From Hyphomonadaceae bacterium UBA5336 (lineage in GTDB: Bacteria; Pseudomonadota; Alphaproteobacteria; Caulobacterales; Hyphomonadaceae): a stretch of 64,000 nucleotides of DNA. Positions 27,756-36,704 of this stretch are shown in pieces. The notes under the pieces are model-generated. The model did not search any database. It saw nothing but the letters and a program-made list of their open reading frames with translations, and was not told the DNA's origin. Each line of letters begins with the position of its first letter. Position 1 is the first letter of the stretch. Where the stretch lies: NCBI GenBank assembly GCA_002408125.1, contig DHQO01000034.1:1-64000 (forward strand), written 5' to 3'. The position numbers and the translations under genes are program-made.

Positions 27756-28697
27756 ATGGTACAGGATCTCCTGTTCGGCCTGTTCATGGCCTGGTCCGGC
27801 CTCTGGGTGGGCGAAGCCGCCGGGGTGCCCGCAGGTGCGACACCCGCCAGCTGTCATGGCGCGCTCAGTCAGGGCGGCCTGCTGGTCTGCGACGGCCCCG
27901 CCGGCGCGACCTGGCAGATGAGCAGCGAGACACAGACAGCCGGGGTGGACGGGCGCGTCCTCTTCGGTCTTGCGCGCGGCGCCGCCTCACCGGTGGAGCT
28001 GCAATACGAGACCGCAGCCGGCCTGAGCTCCCAGATCCGCGTGGAGATTGCCGACCGGCATGACGAATTCCGTGTGATCGAGGGCCTGGAATGCGACAAG
28101 GTGGATGCGCGCACGCCTGAACAGATCGAACATGCTGGGCGCAGCTGGGTAACCAAGCAGGCGGCTTTCGAAAGCTTCTTCGAGGGTCCCGGTGTGTCCG
28201 AAGGTTTCATTGTGCCCGCCACCGGCCCGCCAAGCTCGCCCTTCGGCCCAGAGCGCAAATATATTGGCATGAGCGCGGAAACCGGCGAGCCGTGCGAGAA
28301 GGTTTCGGTCCATCAGGGCTATGACATCGCCGCGCCGGTCGGCACGCCGATCCACGCCCCGGCGGGCGGGACGGTGATCCTCGCCGATCCGGACCTTTAT
28401 TATGAAGGCGGCTCGGTCTTTCTCGACCATGGTCAGGGCCTGGTTTCGGTGTTCATGCACATGTCGGCGTTGGATGTGGCGGTCGGCGATGTGGTCGCCC
28501 AGGGCGATACGCTCGGCGAGACAGGCAATACCGGGCGCACGACCGGACCGCACCTGCACTGGTCTGTGAAGTGGCGCAATCCTGACCGCGCAGGCCGCGA
28601 GGGTGACTTCTATATTGATCCGGCCCTGCTGCTGGCACTGGAGGCGGAAGTCTCCACGACGGAGACCTCAGCCCAAACCGACGCCAGCGCGCCCTGA
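27756..28697 (+). CDS. Exported M23 (LytM) family metallopeptidase
   Basis: A 313-residue secreted protein. An N-terminal hydrophobic segment is followed by a 140-residue domain of beta type, then a LytM domain at about residues 185-290. The zinc site is visible as HQGYDIAAPVG (His and Asp) and GPHLHWSV (H-x-H). VFMHMSALDVAVGDVVAQGD is the usual central segment. Members cut peptidoglycan cross-links or regulate amidases during growth and division. Its position after a DUF2093 gene is likely an operon. All core ligands are present, so it should be catalytically active. Confidence 0.9.
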   Translation: MVQDLLFGLFMAWSGLWVGEAAGVPAGATPASCHGALSQGGLLVCDGPAGATWQMSSETQTAGVDGRVLFGLARGAASPVELQYETAAGLSSQIRVEIADRHDEFRVIEGLECDKVDARTPEQIEHAGRSWVTKQAAFESFFEGPGVSEGFIVPATGPPSSPFGPERKYIGMSAETGEPCEKVSVHQGYDIAAPVGTPIHAPAGGTVILADPDLYYEGGSVFLDHGQGLVSVFMHMSALDVAVGDVVAQGDTLGETGNTGRTTGPHLHWSVKWRNPDRAGREGDFYIDPALLLALEAEVSTTETSAQTDASAP

Positions 28698-28708
28698 CCC
28701 CTGCTGCC

Positions 28709-29683
28709 CTAGGGCAGAAGCAATGTGGTGCCGGTCGTGCGCCCCGATTCCAGGAGGCTATGGGCCTCGCCGGCCTGTTCGAGCGGGAAGGTCTGCTCGA
28801 TCAATGGCGAGATCGTGCCGGTACGCAGCGCGCCGTACAATGCCGCCGTCCCCCGGGCGAGCGATGCCGCATCGGAGATGAAATGGAACAGGCTCGGCCG
28901 GGTCACATTGAGCGAACCGAGCTGGCCGAACCGGCCGGGCGCAATCGGCTCCACCGCGCCGGAGGCATTGCCAAAACTGATCCACCAGCCGCGCGGTTTC
29001 AGGCTCGCAAGGCTGGCGTCCGCGCTCGCCTTGCCGACACTGTCATAGGCCACATCCACGCCCGCCCCGCCGGTCAGCTCACGGACCTGCCCGGCGACAT
29101 CGCCAGCCCCGCGCAGGATCACATGCGCCGCGCCGGCCTTGCGCGCGAGGGCGGCCTTTTCCTCGGTGGAGGTGACGCCGATCACCTTGACGCCAAGACT
29201 GGTGGCCCAGGGGACCAGCAGCGAGCCGACCCCGCCGACCGGTGCCCAGACCAGGGCGGTATCGCCCGGGCTGGCGCGGCGAATCTCGAACAAGAGCATC
29301 CAGGCCGTCAATCCCTTCAGCAACATCGCGGCCGCTGTCTCAAAGGAGACCTCATCGGGCAGGGCGATCAGCTGGCCGGCCGGTGCGGTGACATGGGTGG
29401 CATAGGCACGCAGTCCGACAAAGCCGACCCTGTCGCCCGGTTTCCAGTCGTTCACGCCCTCACCGACCGCGTCGACCACGCCTGCCATTTCCCGGCCGGG
29501 GATGAAGGGCAACGGCATTGGATAAAGGCCGCTGCGGTTATAGGTGTCGATGAAATTCAGGCCGATGGCGTGCACACGTACGCGCACCTGGCCGGCACCA
29601 GGATCAGTGAGTTCCAGCGGTTCGCGCTTGAGCACCTCCGGCCCGCCTGTTTCGTGAACTCTGATACAATAGGCCTCGGTCAT
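28709..29683 (-). CDS. Quinone oxidoreductase (zinc-independent MDR family)
   Basis: A 324-residue medium-chain dehydrogenase/reductase of the Qor type, which reduces quinones with NADPH. Features are AIGLNFIDTYNRSGLYP and GREMAGVVDAVGEGV at the N-terminus. The nucleotide-binding loop is VWAPVGGVGSLLVPWATSLG, and VDVAYDSVGK follows. Zinc ligands of true alcohol dehydrogenases are absent. The start ATG 29683 has AGGAGG 6 bases upstream; the open frame further upstream (to 29719) would run into the rnhB gene. It is divergent from rnhB with a 34-base gap. Confidence 0.92.
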   Translation of the reverse strand: MTEAYCIRVHETGGPEVLKREPLELTDPGAGQVRVRVHAIGLNFIDTYNRSGLYPMPLPFIPGREMAGVVDAVGEGVNDWKPGDRVGFVGLRAYATHVTAPAGQLIALPDEVSFETAAAMLLKGLTAWMLLFEIRRASPGDTALVWAPVGGVGSLLVPWATSLGVKVIGVTSTEEKAALARKAGAAHVILRGAGDVAGQVRELTGGAGVDVAYDSVGKASADASLASLKPRGWWISFGNASGAVEPIAPGRFGQLGSLNVTRPSLFHFISDAASLARGTAALYGALRTGTISPLIEQTFPLEQAGEAHSLLESGRTTGTTLLLP

Positions 29684-29717
29684 GGCGCTCCTCCTGCGAA
29701 TCCGGCAACTTTCTGAC

Positions 29718-30299
29718 ATGACCTATTTAGGGACCCCTTGCGGAATAGACGAGGCCGGGCGTGGCCCCTGGGCCGGGCCTGTCTGCGCGGGCGCAGTGAT
29801 CCTGGACCCGAAAGCCATGCCGGACGGGCTCACAGACTCGAAAAAGCTCAGCCCCGCGCGGCGCGAGAGCCTGGCGGTGGATATCCGCGCTGCGGCGATT
29901 TCCTTCGGACTCGGTTGGGCGAGCCCTGAGGAAATCGACACGCTGAATATCCGCCAGGCGACGCATCTGGCCATGCGCCGGGCCGTGGCCGCGCTTGCCC
30001 ACGCGCCGAACTTCGCGCTGGTCGACGGCAATGACCTGCCGGCCGGCCTGCCCTGTCCGGGCCGTACCCTCATCAAGGGCGACCTCACCGAGCCGGCCAT
30101 TTCGGCGGCTTCGATCCTCGCCAAGACCGCGCGCGACGCGCTGATGGAGGAGATGGAAGCGCGCCATCCCGGCTATGGCTTTGCCGCCCACAAGGGCTAT
30201 GGCACGCCCGCGCACAAGGCCGCGCTCACCGCGCTCGGCCCCTGCGCGATCCACCGGATGAGCTTTGCCCCCGTGCGCGCCGCCGCACGTGCGGCTTGA
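29718..30299 (+). CDS. rnhB: Ribonuclease HII
   Basis: A 193-residue enzyme that nicks RNA in RNA-DNA hybrids and removes single ribonucleotides from DNA. The acidic site is visible: D11-E12 in CGIDEAGRG, D103 in LVDGND and a later Asp near residue 136 in LAKTARDALM. LTDSKKLSPARRE is the conserved basic helix, and YGFAAHKGYGTPAHKAAL closes the domain. ATG 29718 begins the conserved part. ttcA follows 30 bases downstream on the same strand. Confidence 0.95.
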   Translation: MTYLGTPCGIDEAGRGPWAGPVCAGAVILDPKAMPDGLTDSKKLSPARRESLAVDIRAAAISFGLGWASPEEIDTLNIRQATHLAMRRAVAALAHAPNFALVDGNDLPAGLPCPGRTLIKGDLTEPAISAASILAKTARDALMEEMEARHPGYGFAAHKGYGTPAHKAALTALGPCAIHRMSFAPVRAAARAA

Positions 30300-30329
30300 T
30301 CAGGGCGCCCCGGCGCGCGAAAAGCGCCC

Positions 30330-31184
30330 ATGGCTGACGGATTGCCCCTGACCGACCCCTTCGCGCAGGCCGCCCGGCGCCTGTTCGCCCGCGCCCCGGA
30401 CTCTGCCGGGTTCCAGCGCCTGCGCCGGCGCCTGGCGCGCGAGGCTCAGTCCATGATCGAGACCTGGAATATGGACACGCCCGGCGCGCGTTGGCTGGTC
30501 TGCCTGTCCGGCGGCAAGGACAGCCATGCCCTGCTCGCCATCCTGCTGGACCTGAAGGCACAAGGGCGCCTGAAGGCCGATCTGCTCGCCTGCAATCTTG
30601 ATCAGGGTCAGCCCGGGTTTCCGAAAGAGACCCTGCCGGCCTGGCTCGCCGAGCTTGGCGTGCCCTACCGCATTGAGACCCGCGATACCTATTCCGTCGT
30701 CACTGAAAAAGTGCCCGAAGGCAGCACATATTGCGCGCTCTGCTCGCGCCTGCGGCGGGGCCATCTCTATCGCGTCGCGCGCGAGGAGGGCTGCAATGCC
30801 ATCGCCCTCGGCCATCACCGCGACGATGCGCTGGAAACGCTGATGCTGAACATGGCCCATGGCGGGCGACTCGCGGCCATGCCGGCGCGGCTGATGAACG
30901 ATGCCGGCGACGTCACCGTTCTGCGCCCGCTGATCGACTCAGCAGAAGCCGATCTCGCCCGCTATGCCGCCGCCCTCGCCTGCCCGATCATCCCGTGCGA
31001 TCTCTGCGGCAGCCAGGACGGGCTGCAACGGCAGGTGATGAAACAGCGCCTGGATGCCTGGGCGCGCGAGGTGCCGGGCCTGCGCGAGTCCATGGCCCGC
31101 GCGCTCGCCAATGTGCGCCCGTCGCACCTGCTGGACCCGCGCCTTGCGACCGATGAAGCCGGGGACGATGGCACGGTACCCTGA
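30330..31184 (+). CDS. ttcA: tRNA 2-thiocytidine(32) synthetase TtcA
   Basis: A 284-residue PP-loop enzyme that adds sulfur to cytidine 32 of certain tRNAs using ATP and a [4Fe-4S] cluster. The PP-loop is SGGKDSHALL (residues about 60-69). The cluster-binding C-x-x-C is YCALCSRLRRG near residue 135, and a third Cys is in PCDLCGSQ near residue 218. HHRDDALETLMLNMAHGGR is diagnostic of the TtcA group. It is a little shorter than the E. coli enzyme (311). It shares a probable transcript with rnhB. Confidence 0.93.
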   Translation: MADGLPLTDPFAQAARRLFARAPDSAGFQRLRRRLAREAQSMIETWNMDTPGARWLVCLSGGKDSHALLAILLDLKAQGRLKADLLACNLDQGQPGFPKETLPAWLAELGVPYRIETRDTYSVVTEKVPEGSTYCALCSRLRRGHLYRVAREEGCNAIALGHHRDDALETLMLNMAHGGRLAAMPARLMNDAGDVTVLRPLIDSAEADLARYAAALACPIIPCDLCGSQDGLQRQVMKQRLDAWAREVPGLRESMARALANVRPSHLLDPRLATDEAGDDGTVP

Positions 31185-31211
31185 GGAGTATTGAGCCGAA
31201 CGCTCAACCCC

Positions 31212-31309
31212 GACTCCCCGTGGCTCGACCACGGGGCCCATCTCGGAAAAATGCGGCCAGGAACACCGCTCACGTGATGGGCACCGCGATCAAGTCGCGG
31301 TGAATCGGG
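31212..31309 (-). repeat. Dispersed ~95-base palindromic element, copy 2
   Basis: This inverted copy relates to 23249-23342. It contains two hairpins: CCCGTGG-CTCGA-CCACGGG near 31216-31234 and CACCGCGA-TCAAG-TCGCGGTG at 31282-31302. The 34 bases 31276-31309 are the best-conserved part. It fills most of the 215-base gap between ttcA and the MoxR gene and may terminate ttcA transcription. Confidence 0.75.
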
Positions 31310-31399
31310 TCTTGTCTGTAGGAGCGGCGACCAAACGGGACCCGCCTCCCCCAGCGTGACGCTTGCCGCCCTGCCCGCCAGCGCGTACGCCTCTTTCCG

Positions 31400-32353
31400 A
31401 TGACGCAAACGGAAACCTCCGGCGCCTATGGCGCGCTCACCTCGCCCGAGGCGATCACCGCCGGGCTGGGCGAGGTCGGCTATATCTCCACGCCGGACAT
31501 CTCCATGGCGGTCTATCTGGCCCAGCATCTGCGCAAGCCGATCCTGATCGAAGGCCCCGCCGGCGTCGGCAAGACCGATCTCGCGCGATCGCTGGCCGAA
31601 TGGCTGGATGTGCCGCTGGCGCGGCTGCAATGTTATGAGGGGCTGGATGAGTCCAAGGCGCTCTATGAGTGGAAATACGGCAAGCAGCTGCTCTACACCC
31701 AGATTCTGAAAGACCGGCTGAATGAGGTGCTTGGCGAGGGCGACCTCTCCGCGCTCACCGGCAAGCTGGGCGATTTCGAGGACCTGTTCTTCTCCCCGCA
31801 ATTCCTGGAGCCGCGCCCGCTGCTGCGCGCCATGCAACAGGCGGAAGGCTCGGTGCTGCTGATCGATGAGGTCGACAAGGCCGACGAGGCGTTCGAGGCC
31901 TTCCTGCTGGAAGTGCTCTCTGATTATCAGGTTACCGTCCCGGAACTTGGCACGATCCGCGCGCAGGTGCCGCCGATTGTGGTGCTCACCTCCAATGCCG
32001 TGCGCGAGCTGGGCGACGCGCTCAAGCGCCGCTGCCTGCACCTGCATATCGGCTTCCCCGATGCTGTGCGTGAGCGTGCGATTGTCGGCGCGCGCGTGCC
32101 GGGCATCGAGGAGAGCCTGCTGAAACAGCTCGTCGCCTTCGTGCAGGCCCTGCGCGAGGAAGACCTGCGCAAGCAGCCCTCCATCGCCGAAACGGTGGAC
32201 TGGGCGCGCGCGCTGACCCTCCTGCATGTCGAAGCGTTTGGCGAGGAGACCGTCCGCCAGACGCTGAACGTCCTGCTCAAATATGAGAGCGACATCGCCG
32301 CGCTGGACAACAGGGTGGGCGGCCTCGCCCGGGCGGCTGCCAGCGCGCCATGA
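31400..32353 (+). CDS. MoxR-family AAA+ ATPase
   Basis: A 317-residue AAA+ ATPase. Walker A is EGPAGVGKTDLARSLA (about residues 51-66), Walker B is SVLLIDEVDKADEAFEAFL, and sensor 1 is VVLTSNAVRELGDALKRRCLHL with the arginine finger. MoxR proteins act as chaperones in assembling enzyme or membrane complexes, usually with a VWA-domain partner. That partner is encoded immediately downstream with a 4-base overlap, so the two proteins are almost certainly a working pair. The target is not shown by the surrounding genes. Confidence 0.93.
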   Translation: MTQTETSGAYGALTSPEAITAGLGEVGYISTPDISMAVYLAQHLRKPILIEGPAGVGKTDLARSLAEWLDVPLARLQCYEGLDESKALYEWKYGKQLLYTQILKDRLNEVLGEGDLSALTGKLGDFEDLFFSPQFLEPRPLLRAMQQAEGSVLLIDEVDKADEAFEAFLLEVLSDYQVTVPELGTIRAQVPPIVVLTSNAVRELGDALKRRCLHLHIGFPDAVRERAIVGARVPGIEESLLKQLVAFVQALREEDLRKQPSIAETVDWARALTLLHVEAFGEETVRQTLNVLLKYESDIAALDNRVGGLARAAASAP

Positions 32354-33687
32354 GCGCGACGCGCACCCTCACCGACTTCATCCGCGCGCTACGCTCGGCC
32401 GAAGTGGCCGTTTCGCCGGCTGAGGCCATCGACGCGGCCGGGGCGATGAACCTCATTGGATACACAGACCGCAGCGCGCTGAAATCGGCCCTGCGCCCGG
32501 CGCTGGCGAAATCGGAAGCCGAGGGGGAGGCTTTCGACCGGCTGTTCGATCTTTATTTCGCACGGCAGGCCAGCGCGGCGCGCCCGCAGGATGGCCCCGC
32601 CCGGGACGAGGCGACCGAGGCCCCGCCTCAGGACATGCTGGAGCTGGCGCAATCCGGCGATGAGGCCGCGATCCAGGCGGCCATGGAGCGCGCCGGCCGG
32701 GCTTCGGGCGTGCAGGATATCCGCTTTTCCACCCAGACGGCCTATTACGCCCAGAAAATGCTGAAACAGCTCGGCGTCGAACAGATGGAAGCGAAACTTC
32801 TGGAAGCCCTGCAGGCGCGCAGCGATGAAGGCGAAGCCGAAGCTGCCGGGATGATCGCCGCACGCCGCGAGATGCTGAAGCGCGCGCGGGCCCATGTCGA
32901 GGCGCAGTTCGATGTGTTCGGCCAGGGCGCGACCCAGGCCTTCCGCGAGGATGTGCTGACCCACAAGCCGATCAGCGCGCTGGACCTTGCCGATCTCAAA
33001 CGCATGCGCGCGCTGGTGGAGAAGGTCGCCAAACGCCTGGCCGTGAAACACTCCCGGCGACGGCGCAACCGCTCCACGGGCCAGCTCGATGTGCGCGCCA
33101 CGCTGCGCGCCAATGCCGGGCTGGGCGGGGTGCCCTTCCGCCTGCACTGGAAGCAGAAGAAGCGCGACAAGGCGAAGATTGTCGTGATCTGCGATGTGTC
33201 GGGCTCCGTGGCGCGCTATGTGCGCTTTCTCCTGCTGCTGCTGCATAGCCTCGGCGATGTGATCCCGGAGCTGCGCGCCTTTGCCTTTTCCGCCCGGCTG
33301 GGTGAGGTCACGGGTCAGCTCGACAGTGACAGGTTCGAGGGCGTGATGGAGCAGATCCTGCGCGAATATGGCATGGGGTCGACCGATTACGGCCAGGCCT
33401 TCTCGGACCTGAAGACCCGCTATCCCGAGGCCATAGATCGGCGCACCAGCGTGATCATTCTCGGCGACGGGCGCTCGAACTATGGCGATCCGCGCATGGA
33501 TCTCTTCCGGGAGATCTGCGCGCGGGCGAAACGCGTGATCTGGCTCTCGCCCGAGCCGGAAGCCATGTGGGGCACCGGCGACAGCGAGCTCGACCGCTAT
33601 CGCACCCATGCCCATGCGACAGCGCGCGTCGCCACCCTGTCGGATCTGGAACGCACGCTGGATCGTGTCTTGGCGCTGTATGATTAG
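32350..33687 (+). CDS. VWA-domain protein (CoxE-like), partner of MoxR ATPase
   Basis: A 445-residue cytoplasmic protein. The first 230 residues are helical and variable. A basic segment (KHSRRRRNRSTGQLD) follows, then a von Willebrand A domain with the metal-ion-dependent adhesion site DVSGS (about residue 282). GSTDYG and ILGDGRSNYGDPR follow and supply the remaining ligands. The domain ends with IWLSPEPEAMWGTGDSE, a segment common in CoxE/YeaD-type partners of MoxR. The ATG overlaps the MoxR stop. The pair probably remodels a metalloenzyme or cell-envelope complex. Confidence 0.9.
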   Translation: MSATRTLTDFIRALRSAEVAVSPAEAIDAAGAMNLIGYTDRSALKSALRPALAKSEAEGEAFDRLFDLYFARQASAARPQDGPARDEATEAPPQDMLELAQSGDEAAIQAAMERAGRASGVQDIRFSTQTAYYAQKMLKQLGVEQMEAKLLEALQARSDEGEAEAAGMIAARREMLKRARAHVEAQFDVFGQGATQAFREDVLTHKPISALDLADLKRMRALVEKVAKRLAVKHSRRRRNRSTGQLDVRATLRANAGLGGVPFRLHWKQKKRDKAKIVVICDVSGSVARYVRFLLLLLHSLGDVIPELRAFAFSARLGEVTGQLDSDRFEGVMEQILREYGMGSTDYGQAFSDLKTRYPEAIDRRTSVIILGDGRSNYGDPRMDLFREICARAKRVIWLSPEPEAMWGTGDSELDRYRTHAHATARVATLSDLERTLDRVLALYD

Positions 33688-33753
33688 CTCCGACCTTGCC
33701 CCATCCCCTCTACGGCGCTAGCCCTTCGGGAAAACTCAGATCAGGAGCCTGCC

Positions 33754-34215
33754 ATGGCCACGCCCGAAGACCGCCTTGCAGAACTGGGCATCGCCCTGCC
33801 CGCGCCCATGGCGGCGGTTGCCAATTATGTGCCCTTCGTGATCACCGGCAACCAGCTCTTTGTCTCCGGCCAGGTGTCCGTCATGGATGGCGCGCTGATG
33901 AAGGGCCGGCTCGGCGAGGATCTGGAACTGTCGGCCGGCCAGCATGCCGCGCGCGCCTGCGGGATCAACCTGATCGCCCAGTGCAAGGCCGCGCTTGGCG
34001 AGCTCAGCCGCGTGAAGCGCGTGGTAAAACTCGGCGGGTTCGTGAACTGCGCGCCGGATTTCACCGATATCCCGCAAGTGATCAATGGCTGCTCGGACCT
34101 GATGGTGGAGGTGTTCGGCGAGACCGGCCGGCATGCCCGCTCGGCGGTGTCCTGCCCGGTGCTGCCGCTCGGCGTGGCGGTGGAGATTGACGGCGTGTTC
34201 GAGATCGGCGCGTGA
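33754..34215 (+). CDS. RidA family protein (YjgF/YER057c/UK114)
   Basis: A 153-residue enamine/imine deaminase-family protein. Family marks are NYVPFVITGNQLFVSGQ near the N-terminus, VKLGGFVNCAPDFTDIPQVING in the middle, and ARSAV plus LPLGVAVEID near the end. The Arg in ARSAV corresponds to the catalytic arginine of RidA. This is the longer subgroup often annotated as a translation-initiation inhibitor. It overlaps the GDPD gene by 4 bases, suggesting one transcript. The ribosome site is GATCAGGAG. Confidence 0.9.
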   Translation: MATPEDRLAELGIALPAPMAAVANYVPFVITGNQLFVSGQVSVMDGALMKGRLGEDLELSAGQHAARACGINLIAQCKAALGELSRVKRVVKLGGFVNCAPDFTDIPQVINGCSDLMVEVFGETGRHARSAVSCPVLPLGVAVEIDGVFEIGA

Positions 34216-34940
34216 TCCTGGGCTGCAAGGCCTTCGCCCATCGCGGGCTCTGGGCACCCGATGGGGCGCCGGAAAACTCGATTGCGGCCTTTCGTGCGGC
34301 CGCGGTGGCCGGCTGCGGCATTGAGCTCGATGTCCAGCTTTCCAGCGACAATGTCCCGATTGTCTTCCACGACCCCGCGCTCGACCGCATGACAACCGAG
34401 AGCGGACCGGTCTGGTTCCACACCGCCGAGGAACTCTGCGCACTGACGCTCGCCGGCACGGATGAAGCCATCCCGACACTCGCCGCCGTGCTTGCCGCCC
34501 TGCCCGCCGGCACGCCGGTCCTGATCGAGCTGAAGGCCAGCCCCGGCGAACCGGGAGACTATCTCCGCGCCCTCGACATGGCGCTCTTCGGGGCCAAGGC
34601 CGAACTGGCCGTCATGTCCTTCCTGCGCCCGCTGAACCTGGCCGCGCACGCGGCGATGGGCACCCGTACCCGCGGCGCCCTGATCGCGCCCCCGGGCACC
34701 CTCTCAAGCACGCCGATGCCAGACAGGATCGGCCTGGCCGGCGATGGCACAGCGCCGGACTATTTCGCCGTCTGGCACAGCGAGGCCAGCGCCGCGCGCA
34801 CCCATCTCGGCGCCGACATCCCGCTCGCCGCCTGGACCGTGGACAGCACCGAGGCACTGGCGGGCGCAAAGGCGGCAGGCGCATCAATCATTTTTGAACA
34901 TCTCGATCCGGCTCTCGTCCTCGCGGCGGTCTCGTCCTAG
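34212..34940 (+). CDS. Glycerophosphodiester phosphodiesterase
   Basis: A 242-residue TIM-barrel phosphodiesterase. The catalytic residues are visible in order: AFAHRGLW (His-Arg), PENSIAAF, IELDVQLSSDN (Glu and Asp metal ligands) and PIVFHDPALDRMT (second His). It lacks a signal peptide, so it acts in the cytoplasm on glycerophosphodiesters from phospholipid turnover. Its ATG overlaps the RidA stop, and the FemAB-like gene follows 10 bases later, so 33754-36692 looks like one operon. Confidence 0.92.
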   Translation: MILGCKAFAHRGLWAPDGAPENSIAAFRAAAVAGCGIELDVQLSSDNVPIVFHDPALDRMTTESGPVWFHTAEELCALTLAGTDEAIPTLAAVLAALPAGTPVLIELKASPGEPGDYLRALDMALFGAKAELAVMSFLRPLNLAAHAAMGTRTRGALIAPPGTLSSTPMPDRIGLAGDGTAPDYFAVWHSEASAARTHLGADIPLAAWTVDSTEALAGAKAAGASIIFEHLDPALVLAAVSS

Positions 34941-34950
34941 ATTAGGCATC

Positions 34951-36114
34951 ATGGACGACACCACCCTACGCCTGAGCCTCGCCACCAGCCTTTCTGAGGT
35001 CGACCGGGAGGCCTGGGATGCGGTCGCAAACCCGCCGGGCGAGCGTTATGACCCCTTCCTGAGCTGGGACTTTCTCGAAGCCCTGGAATCCTCCGGCGCG
35101 GCAACGCCCGAGACCGGCTGGACGCCGATGCACCTGATCGCCCAGCACCCGGACGGGCGCCTGCGTGCGGCCATGCCGCTTTATGCCAAGTCCCATTCCT
35201 ATGGCGAGTTCGTGTTCGACCATAGCTGGGCCGATGCCTTCGAGCGCGCCGGCGGGGCCTATTATCCCAAGCTGCTCTCGGCGGTGCCTTTTACGCCAGT
35301 GACGGGCCGGCGCCGTCTGGTACCGCCCGGCCCGGACCAGGCGCGGCTGGAGGCGGCGCTGGTGGCCGGTGCGGTGCAGATCGCCGAGGAGAACCATTTC
35401 TCCTCCCTGCACGTGAATTTCGTGACCGAGGACGAAAGCACGGAGCTGAGCCGGATCGGCATGCTCTTGCGCACCGACCAGCAGTTCCATTTCGTCGATG
35501 AGGGCTATGGCGATTTCGACAGCTTCCTCGCTGCGCTCTCCTCGGCCAAGCGGAAAAACCTGCGCAAGGAGCGCGCGAAGGCGCAGGAGGGGCTCACTTT
35601 CCGCCATCTCACCGGCGATGCGATCAGCGAGGATGACTGGGACGCCTTCTACGTCTTCTATCTCGACACCGGCGCGCGCAAATGGGGCTCGCCCTATCTC
35701 ACGCGCGAGAGCTTTGCCCTGATCGGCGAGCGGATGACCGACAAGGTGTTGCTGGTCATGGCCTATGAGGACGGCCTGCCGATTGCCGGGGCGCTGAACA
35801 TGATCGGCTCCGATACGCTCTATGGCCGCTATTGGGGCTGCACGGTGCACAAACCCATGCTGCATTTCGAGGTCTGCTACTATCAGGCGATCGACTATGC
35901 CCTCGCCCATGGCCTGAAATATGTCGAGGCGGGCGCGCAGGGCGGCCACAAACTCGCGCGCGGCTATCGCCCCGTGACCACACGCTCGGCCCACTGGATC
36001 GCCCATCCGGGCCTGCGCGCGGCGATTTCCGACTATCTTGCCCGCGAACGCCAGGCCGTGTCCCGCGATCAGGACTATCTCGCCGAACGCACGCCGTTTA
36101 AGAAGGGCGAATGA
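34951..36114 (+). CDS. FemAB/GNAT-like transferase (PF04339, former DUF482)
   Basis: A 387-residue protein of the family called peptidoglycan biosynthesis/recognition, related to FemAB and GNAT folds. Recognisable parts are DPFLSWDFLEALESSG at the N-terminus, FDHSWADAFERAGGAYYPKLLS and FTPVTGRRRL in the middle. SAKRKNLRKERAKAQ and EAGAQGGHKLARGYRPVTTRSAHW lie near the end. Proteins of this family may use aminoacyl-tRNA or acyl-CoA, but no substrate is established. A longer frame to 34744 overlaps the GDPD gene and is not conserved; ATG 34951 is used. It overlaps the next gene by 4 bases. Confidence 0.88.
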   Translation: MDDTTLRLSLATSLSEVDREAWDAVANPPGERYDPFLSWDFLEALESSGAATPETGWTPMHLIAQHPDGRLRAAMPLYAKSHSYGEFVFDHSWADAFERAGGAYYPKLLSAVPFTPVTGRRRLVPPGPDQARLEAALVAGAVQIAEENHFSSLHVNFVTEDESTELSRIGMLLRTDQQFHFVDEGYGDFDSFLAALSSAKRKNLRKERAKAQEGLTFRHLTGDAISEDDWDAFYVFYLDTGARKWGSPYLTRESFALIGERMTDKVLLVMAYEDGLPIAGALNMIGSDTLYGRYWGCTVHKPMLHFEVCYYQAIDYALAHGLKYVEAGAQGGHKLARGYRPVTTRSAHWIAHPGLRAAISDYLARERQAVSRDQDYLAERTPFKKGE

Positions 36115-36692
36115 GCCGGGCTGTTGTTCTTGCGAGATTTTCGTCACTTGAAGAGGCGCTGGTTGTCCGCGCGCTTCTGGATGCGAATGGCCATGACGCC
36201 TGGCTCGAAAATCGGCACCACGCCGCCGCAGACAGCTTCCTCATTCCCGGTCTTGGTGGGATTGGGCTTGTGTGCCGGCAAGACGATTTGCAATCCATTG
36301 CCGAGCTGTTGAGAGAGGCTCGCACCAGTGGCGAGAGCGAGGGGTCCGGGCGAGATGACTGGACCCGGTTCACCGCCTGGGTCGCACTTGCGATTTTTGT
36401 CGGGATTCCGGTTTTCTTCTATGGCATCTGGGGCCTCACCATTCTGGCGGCAAACCACTATGCCGACTTCGGCACGATGTTACCGTGGTGGATGGTGTAT
36501 GCCCCAAACGAACCGGGCATATACAATTCCGATGCGGGAGGTGGCGGCGTCGACCTGGCCAGCTCTCCGGCGACCCTGTTCCTGCTGCTTCCCATGCTGT
36601 TTCTCACTCTGGTTGACGCCTGGAAGCCGATGACTGGCAAGACCTGGCGCTGGAAGGACAACGGCACACAAACCCGAATGTTCGATCTTTGA
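36111..36692 (+). CDS. DUF2007-type domain protein with two membrane helices
   Basis: A 193-residue protein. The first 75 residues (VVLARFSSLEEALVVRALLDANG, IPGLGGIGLVCRQDDLQSIAELL) match the small putative-signal-transducer domain DUF2007. Two transmembrane helices follow (WVALAIFVGIPVFFYGIWGL and ATLFLLLPMLFLTLVDAW), separated by a Gly/Asp-rich loop. Function is unknown; DUF2007 is often placed at the start of membrane proteins and may bind a small ligand. The gene overlaps the FemAB-like gene and precedes the HIT gene by 12 bases. Confidence 0.75.
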   Translation: MSRAVVLARFSSLEEALVVRALLDANGHDAWLENRHHAAADSFLIPGLGGIGLVCRQDDLQSIAELLREARTSGESEGSGRDDWTRFTAWVALAIFVGIPVFFYGIWGLTILAANHYADFGTMLPWWMVYAPNEPGIYNSDAGGGGVDLASSPATLFLLLPMLFLTLVDAWKPMTGKTWRWKDNGTQTRMFDL

Positions 36693-36704
36693 AGGAGGAC
36701 ACCC